A DNA stretch of 28,370 nucleotides from Streptomyces sp. NRRL WC-3618 (GCF_001280005.1 NZ_LGDW01000500.1:1-28370), one strand, 5' to 3'. Numbered from the stretch's first letter, positions 16,124-25,242 are shown. The notes: generated from the sequence alone by a model not told the origin. A program made the numbers and translations.

Positions 16124-17650
16124 ATGCGTGCGATCGGCATGACCGACGACGACCGGCCGCTGCGCTGTCTGGTCACCGGCGCCACCGGTTACCTGGGCGG
16201 CAGGCTGGTGCCGGAGTTGCTGGCGGCCGGGTACTCGGTGCGCTGCCTGGCCCGCTCGCCCGGCAAGCTGCGGGACCATCCGTGGGCAGGGCAGGCGGAG
16301 GCCGTGCGCGGTGACGTGACGGACGAGGAGTCCGTGCGCGCGGCCATGGAGGGAATGGATGTCGCGTACTACCTGGTGCACGCGCTGGGCACCGGGCGGG
16401 GTTTCGAGGAGACCGACCGGCGCGCGGCCAGGATCTTCGGTGAGCAGGCGCGTGCCGCCGGAATCCGGCGGATCGTCTACCTCGGCGGGCTGACCCCCTC
16501 CGGCGTACCCGAGTACGCACTCTCACCCCATCTGCGGTCCCGCGCCGAAGTGGGCCGCATCTTCCTGGCGTCGGGCGTACCGACCGCCGTACTGCGGGCA
16601 GCTGTGATCATCGGGTCGGGTTCGGCCTCGTTCGAGATGCTGCGCCATCTGACCGAGCGGCTCCCCGCGATGGTGACCCCGAGCTGGGTGCGCACCCGCA
16701 TCCAGCCGATCGCCGTCCGCGACGTGCTCCGCCTCCTCGTGGGGTCCGCGCGGCTGCCTCACGACGTGAACCGCACCTTCGACATCGGCGGACCGGACAT
16801 CGTCACGTACCAGGAGATGATGCGGCGGTACGCCGCCGTCGCCGGCCTGCGCAAGCGTGTCATCGTCCCCGTTCCGCTGCTCACCCCCCGGTTGTCCAGC
16901 CTCTGGGTCGGTCTGGTCACCCCGGTGCCGGGTGCTCTCGCGCGTCCGCTGGTCGAGTCGCTGAAACACGAGGTGGTCTGCGCCGAGCGGGACATCGTCC
17001 GATACGTGCCCGACCCGCCGGAGGGGCCGCTCACCCTCGACCGGGCGATCGGGCTGGCTCTGCGGCGCGTGCAGGACGCGGACGTGGCCACCAGATGGTC
17101 CTCGGCCGCGACTCCCCGCGCCCCCAGCGACCCGCTGCCGACCGACCCCGACTGGGCGGGCGGGAGCCTCTACACGGACCACCGCGAGCGTACGGTCGCG
17201 GCGTCGCCCCAGGCGCTGTGGCGCGTGGTGGAGGGGATCGGCGGTACGAACGGCTGGTACTCCTCGCCGCCGGCCTGGTTCCTGAGGGGCTGGCTGGACA
17301 CCCTGGTGGGCGGGGTCGGCCTGCGCCGGGGCCGCCGGGACGCGATCCGGCTGCGGGTCGGCGACAGCCTGGACTTCTGGCGGGTGGAGGAGATCGAGCC
17401 GGGCCGGCTGCTCCGGCTGCGCGCGGAGATGCGCCTGCCGGGCCTGGCCTGGCTGGAGATGACCGTCGACCAGGATCCCCAGGGGCGCACGGTGTACCGG
17501 CAGCGGGCCCTGTTCCATCCGCACGGTCTGGCCGGGCACGCCTACTGGTGGGGCGTGGCCCCCTTCCACGCCTCGGTCTTCGGCGGCATGGCCCGCAACA
17601 TCGCCACCGCGGCCGAATCGGCCGCCCCTGAACCGGCCCGCACCCACTGA
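16124..17650 (+). CDS. NAD(P)-binding SDR protein with C-terminal DUF2867
   Basis: The 508-aa protein has an atypical SDR N-terminus with the nucleotide-binding motif TGATGYLG at residues 18-25, then DVAYYLVHALG and RIVYLGGLTPSG, as in NmrA-like members. The C-terminal part (about 340-495) matches DUF2867, with NGWYSSPPAWFLRGWLDTLV and AYWWGVAPFHASVFGGMARN. The substrate is unknown. ATGs at 16124 and 16139 are both possible; neither has a strong ribosome binding site, and the upstream frame to 15842 lacks conserved sequence. A photolyase fragment follows, a neighbour seen in light-response gene groups. Confidence 0.9.
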   Translation: MRAIGMTDDDRPLRCLVTGATGYLGGRLVPELLAAGYSVRCLARSPGKLRDHPWAGQAEAVRGDVTDEESVRAAMEGMDVAYYLVHALGTGRGFEETDRRAARIFGEQARAAGIRRIVYLGGLTPSGVPEYALSPHLRSRAEVGRIFLASGVPTAVLRAAVIIGSGSASFEMLRHLTERLPAMVTPSWVRTRIQPIAVRDVLRLLVGSARLPHDVNRTFDIGGPDIVTYQEMMRRYAAVAGLRKRVIVPVPLLTPRLSSLWVGLVTPVPGALARPLVESLKHEVVCAERDIVRYVPDPPEGPLTLDRAIGLALRRVQDADVATRWSSAATPRAPSDPLPTDPDWAGGSLYTDHRERTVAASPQALWRVVEGIGGTNGWYSSPPAWFLRGWLDTLVGGVGLRRGRRDAIRLRVGDSLDFWRVEEIEPGRLLRLRAEMRLPGLAWLEMTVDQDPQGRTVYRQRALFHPHGLAGHAYWWGVAPFHASVFGGMARNIATAAESAAPEPARTH

Positions 17651-17669
17651 GGGGGATCGAGGAACCGGG

Positions 17670-17738
17670 CGCGTCTCCGCCGCCCTGTTCACCGCCGACC
17701 TGCGGGTGCACGACAACCCGGGCCTGCAGGCCGCTCTC
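17670..17738 (+). pseudogene. N-terminal scrap of a DNA photolyase
   Basis: About 23 codons read RVSAALFTADLRVHDNPGLQ AAL, the start of the photolyase alpha/beta domain in which LFTxDLRxHDNP is diagnostic. Similarity stops abruptly near 17738, where a minus-strand fragment begins. No start codon is left. Confidence 0.65.
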
Positions 17739-17884
17739 CTCGTCGGCGGTCGGGCTCTTCACCTGAGGCCGGCCCGGAGTCCCGTCGGCCACTTCGTTAC
17801 GGACCTCCCCCCGCCAGTACGAGACGGAGAAGCTGATGTTCTCCGTCTCGCCGTACCGAATGGCGTTGGTGACCAGCGCCGGGC
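17739..17884 (-). pseudogene. HATPase (RsbW-like anti-sigma/ATP-binding) fragment
   Basis: The minus strand reads ALVTNAIRYG, the N-box of a histidine-kinase-like ATPase, followed by EVRNEVADGTPGRPQ and SPTADEESG, which is the adjacent part of RsbW-like regulators of Streptomyces. The domain is cut at its C-terminal end by the photolyase scrap and at its N-terminal end by unrelated sequence. Confidence 0.65.
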
Positions 17885-17917
17885 TCGGTGTCCTGTGCCG
17901 GAACCGGGTCCGGGCGC

Positions 17918-18024
17918 GGCACGGCCACCGAGCTCGCCGGTTTCTCCCCGACGCCCACGACGACGTGGCCGTGCGTTCCGGTCGGGGCCTGGTTGTCGTG
18001 TTTGCCGCGTAAGACGATCGTCGG
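17918..18024 (-). pseudogene. Universal stress protein fragment (inter-domain part)
   Basis: The minus strand encodes TIVLRGKHDN and then HGHVVVGVGEKPASSVAV. This matches the junction between the two domains of a tandem universal stress protein, where the first domain ends in VVxVRG and the second starts VVVGVGE. Both ends are missing. The fragment is short, so the call rests on this pattern alone. Confidence 0.5.
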
Positions 18025-18027
18025 GGT

Positions 18028-18898
18028 ACTGCATGATCTGCCGGCCGGTCGCGGGCTACGTCGTCGGCGGTCACCGTGCGGACATGGGTGAGGTCCGCGT
18101 CCGGTCCGCTCGGGGCGGTCGTGGTGTCGCCGGTGCCGAAACCGCCGAGGACGATGTTGCCGACCGACCGGTTCATGGCCTGGGCCATCTGCAGCGTCAG
18201 GATGGTTCCGGCCGCGCCGACCAGGGCACCGGCGATGATCATGGCCTGGTTGTCGATCGCGAAGCCGGCCATGGCGACCGCGAGACCGGTCAGGGCGTTG
18301 AGCAGCGACACGATGACCGGTGCGTCGGCGCCGCCGATCGGCAGCACCATGAGCACTCCGAAGGTCAGCGCCGCGAGCAGCACGATCAGCAGCAGCACGA
18401 TGTTGTGCGTGTGCAGGAGGGTGAGGACACCAGCGCCGAGGGCCACGGCGACCACGGCGACATTGGCCGCCCGTGATCCGGGACACAGGATGGGCCTGCC
18501 CGGGACGATGCCCTGCAACGTGCCCGCGGCGATCAGCGAGCCGGAGAACGTCACGGATCCGATCAGTACGTCCAGCACGAGCGGGACGGAGGTGGTCGGG
18601 TCGAGAGCCGGTCCGCCGGGATGCAGAACGGACGCGGCGAATGCGACCGCTGCCGCCGCCCCACCGCCAACGGCGTTGAATACGCTGACCAGTTGCAGGA
18701 TCTCCGTCATCCTCACGCGCCGGGCCTGGAGGACTCCGTAGAGGCCGCCGAGCAGTAGGCCGAGGACCAGCGCGATCCAGGCCAGGAGCCGTCCGCCGGA
18801 TTCGGCCAGCGCGAACGTCAGGGTGGCGGCGACGGCGACGACCATGCCGGCGGCGGAGATCAGGTTGCCGCGCCTGGCGGTCGACGGCGCCCGCATCC
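18028..18898 (-). pseudogene. pntB: Truncated NAD(P) transhydrogenase beta subunit (PntB)
   Basis: About 290 codons encode a series of membrane helices with the PntB patterns STARRGNLISAAG, FNAVGGGAAAAVAF, FSGSLIAAGTLQG, LPIGGADAPVIVSLLNALTG and ending in GNIVLGGFGTGD. PntB is about 460-480 residues long. Here the first helix is missing and the NADP-binding domain III stops a few codons after its start (TVTADDVA). No pntA is nearby. Both ends abut unrelated fragments, so this is a pseudogene. Confidence 0.8.
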
Positions 18899-18903
18899 AG
18901 TGG

Positions 18904-19173
18904 TCCCTGCGGCGCGGCGGCCGCCTGGTGTGCGTCGCGATGCCCGCCGACGACGCCGTCATCCCGGTGCCGATCTTCGAGACGGTGGTGGGCGGTATCT
19001 CGGTGATCGGCTCCATCGTCGGCACCCGCCAGGACCTGGCCGAGGTATTCGCACTGCACGCAGCCGGCCGCACCCGGATAATCGCCGAAACCCGACGCCT
19101 GGACGACGTCAACGAATGCATCGACGAGGTCCTGGGCGGCCGGGCCGAGGGCCGGCTCGTGTTCGAGTTCTGA
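18904..19173 (+). pseudogene. C-terminal fragment of a zinc-type alcohol dehydrogenase
   Basis: The plus strand reads SLRRGGRLVCVAMP, then VVGGISVIGSIVGTRQDLAE and a LDDVNECIDEVLGGRAEGRL end. This is the final quarter of a medium-chain Zn alcohol dehydrogenase (Rossmann end and C-terminal strand). The zinc and substrate domains are absent. The fragment meets the start of the PntB piece head-on at about 18900. Confidence 0.75.
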
Positions 19174-19495
19174 CGCTTATCACCCGCCCTTCGGGAGAAC
19201 TGTCCGAAGGACGAGCCGTCACAGAGCAGACCGGGCTTGACGCCGAAGACCGGAGTACGTCGTGGCGACGCCGTGGCGGGGCGCGGGGCCGGTCAGGTCG
19301 AGGTCGGCGTGGCTCAAGCGGATCCGTCGCCCGGACGATGTTTGTCCCGGCCGCTCGGGGTCACGCGGCTTGTGGGTCTCGGGAGGGCCGGCGACACCGA
19401 AGCCGAGCTGTCGGCCCGATGCGTGGCGCGTTCCGGCGTGTGCCCGTCCCGCCCGACGACCCTGAAACCCGTCGACAGTCGGCAGAGGGAGCGTC
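19174..19495. other. Upstream region of the catalase gene
   Basis: No convincing coding frame is present. The stretch should contain the catalase promoter, but I could not fix a clear -10/-35 pair. A GAGGGAG site at its end serves the catalase ATG. Confidence 0.5.
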
Positions 19496-21016
19496 ATGAC
19501 AGAGATCCGCCCCGCCACCACAACCGACTCGGGCGCTCCGGTGGAGAGCGACGAGCACTCACTGACCGTTGGACCTGGGGGGCCGGTCCTTCTGCAGGAC
19601 GCCTACCTGATCGAGCAGATGGCGCAGTTCAACCGGGAGCGCATTCCCGAGCGCCAACCGCATGCGAAAGGGAGCGGCGCTTTCGGTCACTTCGAAGTGA
19701 GCCACGACGTGAGCGCCTACACCAAGGCGGCCGTGTTCCAGCCTGGCACGCGCACCGACCTGGTCATCCGGTTCTCGACCGTGGCGGGGGAGCGTGGCAG
19801 CCCCGACACCTGGCGCGACCCGCGCGGTTTCGCGGTGAAGCTCTACACCAGCGAAGGCAATTACGACATGGTCGGCAACAACACGCCGGTCTTCTTCATA
19901 AAGGATCCGATGAAATTCCAGCACTTCATCCGATCCCAGAAGCGCCGCGCGGACAACAACCTGCGCGACCACGACATGCAGTGGGACTTCTGGACGCTCT
20001 CCCCGGAATCCGCCCATCAGGTCACCTGGCTGATGGGAGACCGCGGAATTCCGCGGACGTGGCGTCACATGAACGGGTACTCGTCGCACACGTACATGTG
20101 GATCAACGCCGACGGCGAGCGGTTCTGGGTGAAGTACCACTTCAAGACCGACCAGGGCATCGAGTTCTTCACCCAGCACGAGGCCGACCAGATGGCCGCC
20201 GTCGACACGGACTACCACACGCGTGACCTCTTCGAGCACATCCGTGACGGGGACTGTCCCAGCTGGACCCTCCACGTGCAGGTCATGCCGTACGAAGACG
20301 CCGCGAACTATCGGTTCAACCCGTTCGACCTCACCAAGGTGTGGCCGCACGGCGACTACCCGCTCATCCCGGTCGGCCGTATGACGCTCGACCGCAACCC
20401 GACGGACAACCACGCCGAGATCGAGCAGGCGGCCTTCCAGCCGAACAACCTGGTCCCCGGCATCGGGCCGAGTCCGGACCGGATGCTTCTGGCCCGCCTG
20501 TTCTCGTACGCGGACGCGCATCGCCACCGGATCGGCGCCAACTATCAGCAGCTTCCCGTCAACGCGCCCGTCGTCGACGTCCACAGTTACTCCAAGGACG
20601 GCGCGATGGCCTACCGCAAGACGACGGACCCCGTCTACGCCCCGAACTCCAAGGGCGGTCCGGCCGCCGACACAGCCCGGTACGGAACCCCGCCCGGCTG
20701 GGAAGCGGACGGCGAGATCACTCGGGCCGCTTACGTGTCCCACCCGGAGGACGACGACTGGGGGCAGCCGGGCACCCTGGTGCGCGAGGTCATGGACGAC
20801 GCGGCCCGTGACCGCCTGGTCGACAACGTCGTCGGCCATCTCCTCAACGGGGTGAGCGAGCCCGTCCTTGAACGCGCCTTCGCGTACTGGTCGAACATCG
20901 ACGAGACGACCGGCAAGCGCATCGCCGACGGCGTGCGAGCGAAGTCCCACGAGAAGGATCCGAAGGCGGCGGAACAGGGCAACCCCGCGCGCCGCGCCAT
21001 GCAGCACAAGGCATAG
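19496..21016 (+). CDS. katA: Monofunctional heme catalase
   Basis: The 506-aa protein is a complete small-subunit clade catalase. The distal histidine is H56 in [13 protein letters not shown], the distal asparagine is in VGNNTPVFF (128-129) and the heme ligand is Y338 in [14 protein letters not shown]. It breaks down hydrogen peroxide in the cytoplasm. The ATG has a GAGGGAG site upstream. A 53-aa acidic ORF follows 67 bp downstream. No catR/furA-type regulator is in the window. The symbol katA is used for the family; the exact paralogue cannot be told. Confidence 0.95.
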   Translation: MTEIRPATTTDSGAPVESDEHSLTVGPGGPVLLQDAYLIEQMAQFNRERIPERQPHAKGSGAFGHFEVSHDVSAYTKAAVFQPGTRTDLVIRFSTVAGERGSPDTWRDPRGFAVKLYTSEGNYDMVGNNTPVFFIKDPMKFQHFIRSQKRRADNNLRDHDMQWDFWTLSPESAHQVTWLMGDRGIPRTWRHMNGYSSHTYMWINADGERFWVKYHFKTDQGIEFFTQHEADQMAAVDTDYHTRDLFEHIRDGDCPSWTLHVQVMPYEDAANYRFNPFDLTKVWPHGDYPLIPVGRMTLDRNPTDNHAEIEQAAFQPNNLVPGIGPSPDRMLLARLFSYADAHRHRIGANYQQLPVNAPVVDVHSYSKDGAMAYRKTTDPVYAPNSKGGPAADTARYGTPPGWEADGEITRAAYVSHPEDDDWGQPGTLVREVMDDAARDRLVDNVVGHLLNGVSEPVLERAFAYWSNIDETTGKRIADGVRAKSHEKDPKAAEQGNPARRAMQHKA

Positions 21017-21083
21017 GACCCGTCAGCTGCGTCCGCGTCGAGCGACACCCCCTGAGGCCCGAAACCCGAGCGAGGGGAACCCC

Positions 21084-21245
21084 ATGAAGACCCCCGGTGA
21101 CGACGACACACCTCCGGTCGACGAGGAGACACGGGAACGGTCCGCAGAGCGACGGAACGTCATCGCACCCACACCGCGAGACGTCCGGGACGAGGCCGAG
21201 GACGACGACGAGCCCGATCTCCCCCCGACCGGAGACAGTTCCTGA
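21084..21245 (+). CDS. Small acidic hypothetical protein
   Basis: A 53-codon ORF starts with ATG after GAGGGGAAC and encodes a very hydrophilic protein rich in Asp, Glu, Arg and Pro (EETRERSAERRNVIAPTPRD, then a DEAEDDDEPDLPP end). It is probably disordered. It lies 67 bp behind the catalase gene in the same direction and may be co-transcribed. No family is recognised. Confidence 0.6.
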   Translation: MKTPGDDDTPPVDEETRERSAERRNVIAPTPRDVRDEAEDDDEPDLPPTGDSS

Positions 21246-21630
21246 CCGATGCCCACCGCATCCTCCGGCACCCGCGTTCCTGGCCACGCGGGACGACCGG
21301 ACGGCCCTTCCTCCTCCAGCGCCTTCCCGTTGGTGCGCACGTCGGCGTCCTTGATGGAGACTGACGCATCCCCGGATGCGGCCGGTCCTGGCGCAGGAGG
21401 ATCGAGACAGCCACGGCCCGTTGGCCGTGCCGCAAGCAGTACTACGTGGGCGCGCCCGCCCCGCTGGACCACTGTCTCGGGCGCACGGGGTACGCGTCGC
21501 AGCAGATCGGCCACAGCGAACCCGGCGTCCGGCCGACCGACCTCCGGCACCCCGCGGACGAAGCCCCGGGCTCGTGACGGAAGCGGTGAGACGGCGCGGG
21601 CGACCGGGCCGACCAGAGAAGGGGCGCCGC
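21246..21630. other. Region without a supported gene
   Basis: Overlapping frames on both strands run through this stretch, but none has a recognised motif. On the minus strand a short stretch, VSIKDADVRTNGKALEEEGP (about 21300-21360), looks protein-like and could be a gene remnant. Confidence 0.4.
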
Positions 21631-22119
21631 TCAGTTCGCAGGGTGGCCGGGGGCGATGCCATGGGTGTCGTCGAGCGTCAGCACGGGGGTGCGGCTGCCC
21701 GCGAGGTTTTCCGCCGCCTCCGGAGCGAGAAGGAAGCCGACGTGGTCGCCGCCGTCGATCCGGTCCTCCACACGACCGACGAACCAGGCGGCGGCCTCGT
21801 CGAGGATCAGTGCTCCACCCGGTCCTGGATGCCACGGGACGTCGGTGAACTTGTCGATGCGGTCGCCGGTCTCGCCGCCGAAGAGTCGGGCCGACCGGTC
21901 CTGGTCGCGGCGGAGAAGATGGACCGCGAGTCGTTCGGCGTGCTCGGCCACCCGGTACGTCCGGTTGGCCTTGGACAGCCAGACCATGAACCGGGCGGGC
22001 CGAATCGAGCACTGCGAGGCGAATCCGACCAGGCAGCCGGCTCTTTCCCCGCCGGCCCGCGCGGTCACGATGTACATCGGGTAGTCGAGCAGGTCGGTGA
22101 AGGGATCGAGATCGGTCAC
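21631..22119 (-). CDS. Flavin reductase family (FMN-binding split-barrel) protein
   Basis: The 162-aa product has the flavin reductase pattern: LLDYPMYIVTARAGGERAGC, then LVGFASQCSIRPARFMVWLS and KANRTYRVAEHAERLAVHLL. Such proteins reduce FMN or bind flavin and supply a mono-oxygenase. The GTG at 22119 with GGCGGGAG upstream is preferred over a TTG at 22164. It stands alone, with no oxygenase nearby, so its partner is unknown. Confidence 0.85.
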   Translation of the reverse strand: MTDLDPFTDLLDYPMYIVTARAGGERAGCLVGFASQCSIRPARFMVWLSKANRTYRVAEHAERLAVHLLRRDQDRSARLFGGETGDRIDKFTDVPWHPGPGGALILDEAAAWFVGRVEDRIDGGDHVGFLLAPEAAENLAGSRTPVLTLDDTHGIAPGHPAN

Positions 22120-22703
22120 GGATTCGGCTCCCGCCTCGGGATCGGATGTCGGCCAAGCGTTCAACGGTTCCGTGCCCCGGGCGGCTCACGACGCGCCGTG
22201 CGGGGCACGGACGGACGACACCCGCCCACGCCTGTTCGAGGTGGGCAGTTCGATGCCGACCTGGCTGACATGGAGCTGCTACCGGCAGTGTTCATCGCGA
22301 TCGTGCCGACGCGGAGGGCGGGCGGCGAGTGCGCGCATGCCAAGTCGAGGACTCCAGCCAGCGGTAGCTCCTTGACCACGGGGAGCGGGCGGCGCCCAGT
22401 GAACTGCGGCTTTGTCTACGCGACTTGCCGCCTCTTTGCGATCCCTGTCGCCTAGGTCACTAAAAATCGATCTCGGGATTTTGAGATGCTCCGCTGTCGC
22501 GGTGTCCGAATGTGCGCCCGCAGGTCTCCGGGAGGCCGCTTGACCTCGACTTAGGGCACGCGGAGGGCACATGCCACCCCCGAATTGGCCTAGACAACAA
22601 ACCAACTCCAGATGCCGTCTCCAGGAGTTCGTCCTCAGTCGTCGCCATGAGCCGGACTCTGTGCTTCGAAGGGGGCCAAGATCGATCCTGCCGAGCACAT
22701 CGC
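22120..22703. other. Long intergenic region without a recognised gene
   Basis: No frame here shows a family motif. A minus-strand 62-codon frame (22460-22648) lacks a ribosome binding site. A relatively AT-rich patch around 22460 contains aaaatc/gatttt (22463-22482), which might form a weak terminator hairpin for the GH30 gene that ends at 22704. Confidence 0.45.
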
Positions 22704-24017
22704 TCACGCCGTCACGAAAGTCATCATGCTTCTGGCGGGAAGTGTGACGGTGAAGGAGCCGTTCGACACGCTCGTTGTGCCCTGGGGTGCGACGTTCCTG
22801 CTCGTGTCGGTCAGCCAGGACGAGACACCGGTCGTCGTGCTGTTCTTCAGGGTGAACTGCTGGCTCACCGCGGAAGTCCCCTTGTTGAGGGCAACGACGA
22901 CGACCGTGGACGTACCGCCCAGGTACGCCGAGACGTAGACGTTCGACGCCGGGTTCGCCGTCGCCTCGACCCGCACATGCCCGGGGCGGACGAACCGTGC
23001 GAAGTGCGCCATGCAGGCGCCGCGCTTGCTGATCCGGCCGTCCTCCCGCATGGGGCCGTAGCTGCGCCGGATGTACCACCAGACGTATGCCTGGAACTCG
23101 GCGTCGACCATGGCGTGGTGGATGTGTTCCCCGACGTCGAGCGCTTGTGGCCAAAGGTCCGCCGAATCGCTGCTGTTGGGATAGTAGACCTCGGTCATCC
23201 AGAGTTCTTTGCCCGCGCCCTTCTGCTTGAAGAGGGGATAGGGGAAGTCCGCGAACGGTGTGCCGTAGAGGTGGGCCCCGATGATGTCCACGTTGGCGAG
23301 CGCCACGGAGTCGTTGAGGATCGGGTCCGAGATGTTCTTCCGGTACTGGAAGGACTCGGGCGCGATGACCCTGGTGCTGATCGAACCGGCGTTCTCCCGT
23401 AGGAACCGGACCATTTCGGCGGGAGTCCACCACGTCCAGTCCTGAGCGAAGTCGGGCTCGTTCTGCACCGAAATGCCGTACAGGTTCACCCCGTTGTTCC
23501 GCATGAACGCGTTGAAGTCGTTGAGGTGCTGGGCGTAGGCGCCGTACATGTTGTACCTGAGGCGTCTCGCGTTTGTCTGAGTGCCGTGGACGAAGGTCTC
23601 GACCATGTGGGCGGGGGGATTCCACGGCGACGCGATGACGGTCGCCCCGAGCTCGGTCGCGCGCTTTGCCGTCGCCAGGTCACGGCTCCAGTCAGCCTGG
23701 TTCTCGGGAACCGGAATCCTCAGCACGGATAGCCCCAGTCGGCCCTCGCTGGTGCCGAACGCCGTGTCCCGCTGGGCGGCCGTCAGGTCACCGATCCAGG
23801 CCGTGTGGGTCATGCCGCCGAAGCCCCGGATCGTCTGCCGCCGCGCCGACGGGTCGACGACCGCCGTGGCGGCAGCCGTCGCGGCAGCAGCTCCCGACGC
23901 CCCCACGGCCGACGTCGTGGCGGTGAGGGCCGGCAGGGCCCCCAACGTGGCCAGGACGGTCCTCCGGCTCGGCGAGTTCCGCTCGCTGCTCACGGGCTCA
24001 TTCCGACCTTGCGTCAT
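22704..24017 (-). CDS. Secreted GH30 glucuronoxylanase
   Basis: The 437-aa protein begins with a twin-arginine-type signal (SRRTVLATLGALPAL, about residues 17-45), then a GH30 barrel: GFGGMTHTAW at 66-75, acid/base E187 in SVQNEPDF, and nucleophile E276 in ELWMTEVYYP. The pattern WWYIRRSYGPMREDG, with the arginine that contacts glucuronic acid, places it near GH30 subfamily 8, XynC-like enzymes that cut glucuronoxylan. A side beta domain forms the C-terminus (about 350-437). The ATG follows a very strong AGGAGGAG. A CebR-like palindrome lies 44 bp upstream. Secretion by Tat is inferred from the signal. Confidence 0.92.
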   Translation of the reverse strand: MTQGRNEPVSSERNSPSRRTVLATLGALPALTATTSAVGASGAAAATAAATAVVDPSARRQTIRGFGGMTHTAWIGDLTAAQRDTAFGTSEGRLGLSVLRIPVPENQADWSRDLATAKRATELGATVIASPWNPPAHMVETFVHGTQTNARRLRYNMYGAYAQHLNDFNAFMRNNGVNLYGISVQNEPDFAQDWTWWTPAEMVRFLRENAGSISTRVIAPESFQYRKNISDPILNDSVALANVDIIGAHLYGTPFADFPYPLFKQKGAGKELWMTEVYYPNSSDSADLWPQALDVGEHIHHAMVDAEFQAYVWWYIRRSYGPMREDGRISKRGACMAHFARFVRPGHVRVEATANPASNVYVSAYLGGTSTVVVVALNKGTSAVSQQFTLKNSTTTGVSSWLTDTSRNVAPQGTTSVSNGSFTVTLPARSMMTFVTA

Positions 24018-24060
24018 GTCTCCTCCTCTTGGCTGTGGGCGCTGATCCGCGCCATCGGCA

Positions 24061-24074
24061 TGGGAGCGCTCCCA
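24061..24074. promoter_or_regulatory. CebR-like operator palindrome
   Basis: The perfect palindrome TGGGAGCGCTCCCA lies 44 bp upstream of the xylanase start. It is the known consensus for CebR, the LacI-family repressor of cellulose and cellobiose use in Streptomyces. It probably represses the GH30 gene in the absence of cello-oligosaccharides. Confidence 0.85.
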
Positions 24075-24170
24075 CCCGCAGGAATGACTACGCGCTGGTC
24101 TTGTTCGGGGGAGGAGCTGCTGGTCGTTGCCTCGGCCTGCCCTTGGTGGCTCGGGAAGCTGTCGAGACTG

Positions 24171-24203
24171 TTCGAAATTGCGAATTGCGTGCAAGATTTC
24201 GAA
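24171..24203. promoter_or_regulatory. Inverted repeat upstream of the xylanase
   Basis: An 8-bp inverted repeat, ttcgaaat at 24171-24178 and atttcgaa at 24196-24203, sits in an AT-richer stretch that could be the GH30 promoter. It contains CGAAA...TTTCG half-sites like those described upstream of actinomycete xylanase genes. The spacing is wider than usual. Confidence 0.45.
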
Positions 24204-24274
24204 TACTTGGTAAGCCTGGAAGTTAACGATTGTCACTCACAGCCGTCAAGCCTTCGCGCGCGACGAAGCACGAG

Positions 24275-24307
24275 CGGGGGAGTGCTCCTGGCGGCGGGAC
24301 TCCCCCG
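24275..24307. terminator. Hairpin upstream of the xylanase promoter
   Basis: A 9-bp perfect stem, cgggggagt/actcccccg, encloses a 15-nt loop. It may end a transcript from either side. The gene it belongs to is not identified. Confidence 0.45.
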
Positions 24308-24546
24308 TGCCTCGGTGCTGACACCGGCGAGGGGCGGCGAGGCCTGTGCGCGCCGAAATCGCCGTGCTCATCGTGGACTTGCTCCAGGGTGGCGGTGGCA
24401 TCGTCGCTGCCCGGACGGCATGCAACGGTTGCTGAACCGGGCCGACCGGGACGCCAACGCGGTCGGTGACGAAGTCCGAGGCTGCAGTATTGGCGGACTT
24501 CCCCCGCCGGGTGAGGGGCGCAGTCGAGGTACACGCGGGAAGGACC

Positions 24547-24684
24547 TGTCAAGGAGTGACCGAAAACGTTCGTAGGGCTGCCGCCCACCACGGCCTGACT
24601 GTCCTCCATGACGACGCGGACTACGGCACCGTCGTCCGGCACGCATCCGACTTGACCGAGCACACCATCCAGGACGTCGTCTGA
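24547..24684 (+). pseudogene. C-terminus of a PIN-domain (VapC-like) toxin
   Basis: The frame encodes RRAAAHHGLTVLHDDADYGT followed by VVRHASDLTEHTI, the last acidic block and strand of a VapC RNase. The N-terminal part with the first catalytic Asp is missing or scrambled: no start or vapB antitoxin is found upstream. A piece reading LLNRADRDANAVGDEV in another frame (about 24420-24470) may be another part of the same lost gene. Confidence 0.6.
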
Positions 24685-25022
24685 CTCGGACTGGCCAACA
24701 ACGCGATATGACGAGCGGCCGTGGTCGCCGTAGAGCAGAACCTCGGCACCCAGTTCCCAGGGGGTGCTCCCAGGGCTCAGTCGTTCTCGCGGTGGGCCCG
24801 ATACGGCGGATATGGTCCTGATGCCCCAGCTCGGCCGTGTTGGTGATTCGTGATGGAACGACAGGTAGATGTGGCTCGCAGTGCTACTTGGCCAGCCGCA
24901 GTGCTACTTGGCCACATGACTGGTTGGGGGCACTCACGACATGGCCGCCGTGCCTGTCCCTGCGGGTACCAGTACCAGCAGGATCTGGAACCGAGCGGTC
25001 GTGCACGGTGATCCTGTCGTCA
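24685..25022. repeat. Intergenic stretch with an 18-bp direct repeat
   Basis: No gene is seen. The sequence cgcagtgctacttggcca occurs at 24877-24894 and again at 24897-24914. Nothing else stands out. Confidence 0.5.
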
Positions 25023-25158
25023 TGGCACACGTACTCGTTACTGGGGGGACCGGCTTCCTGGGCTCCCACACGATCGCGCGGCTCTTGGCGACGGGGCACA
25101 AGGTCACGACCACGCTGCGCTCGCTGAAGAGGCAACCTGACGTCGAAAAGATGCTCTC
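25023..25158 (+). pseudogene. N-terminal fragment of an NAD-dependent epimerase/reductase
   Basis: An ATG starts AHVLVTGGTGFLGSHTIARL followed by LATGHKVTTTLRSLKRQPDV, the Rossmann beta-alpha-beta motif and following strand of an extended SDR. Similarity ends near 25158, where a recombinase fragment begins. Only about 45 of 300 or more residues remain. Confidence 0.7.
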
Positions 25159-25170
25159 CGTGGCTGAGGC

Positions 25171-25242
25171 GCCTGCGACAAGATCTTCCACAAGCAGATC
25201 AGCACACGGATCAAGGTGCGTCCTGAGTTGCAGAAGGTGCGT
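25171..25242 (+). pseudogene. Serine recombinase (resolvase) fragment
   Basis: About 24 codons read ACDKIFHKQISTRIKVRPEL QKV. This matches the region after the first helix of resolvase/invertase family proteins in Streptomyces, near their CDxIFxExxS motif. Neither the catalytic serine nor the DNA-binding domain remains. It is a possible scar of a mobile element. Confidence 0.55.

Noticed and set aside
19559..21007. Minus-strand 482-codon frame opposite the catalase
   Set aside because: Shadow of a clear catalase gene.
22460..22648. Minus-strand 62-codon ORF downstream of the xylanase
   Set aside because: No ribosome binding site, no recognised motif and little codon bias; kept only as a remark in the gap entry.
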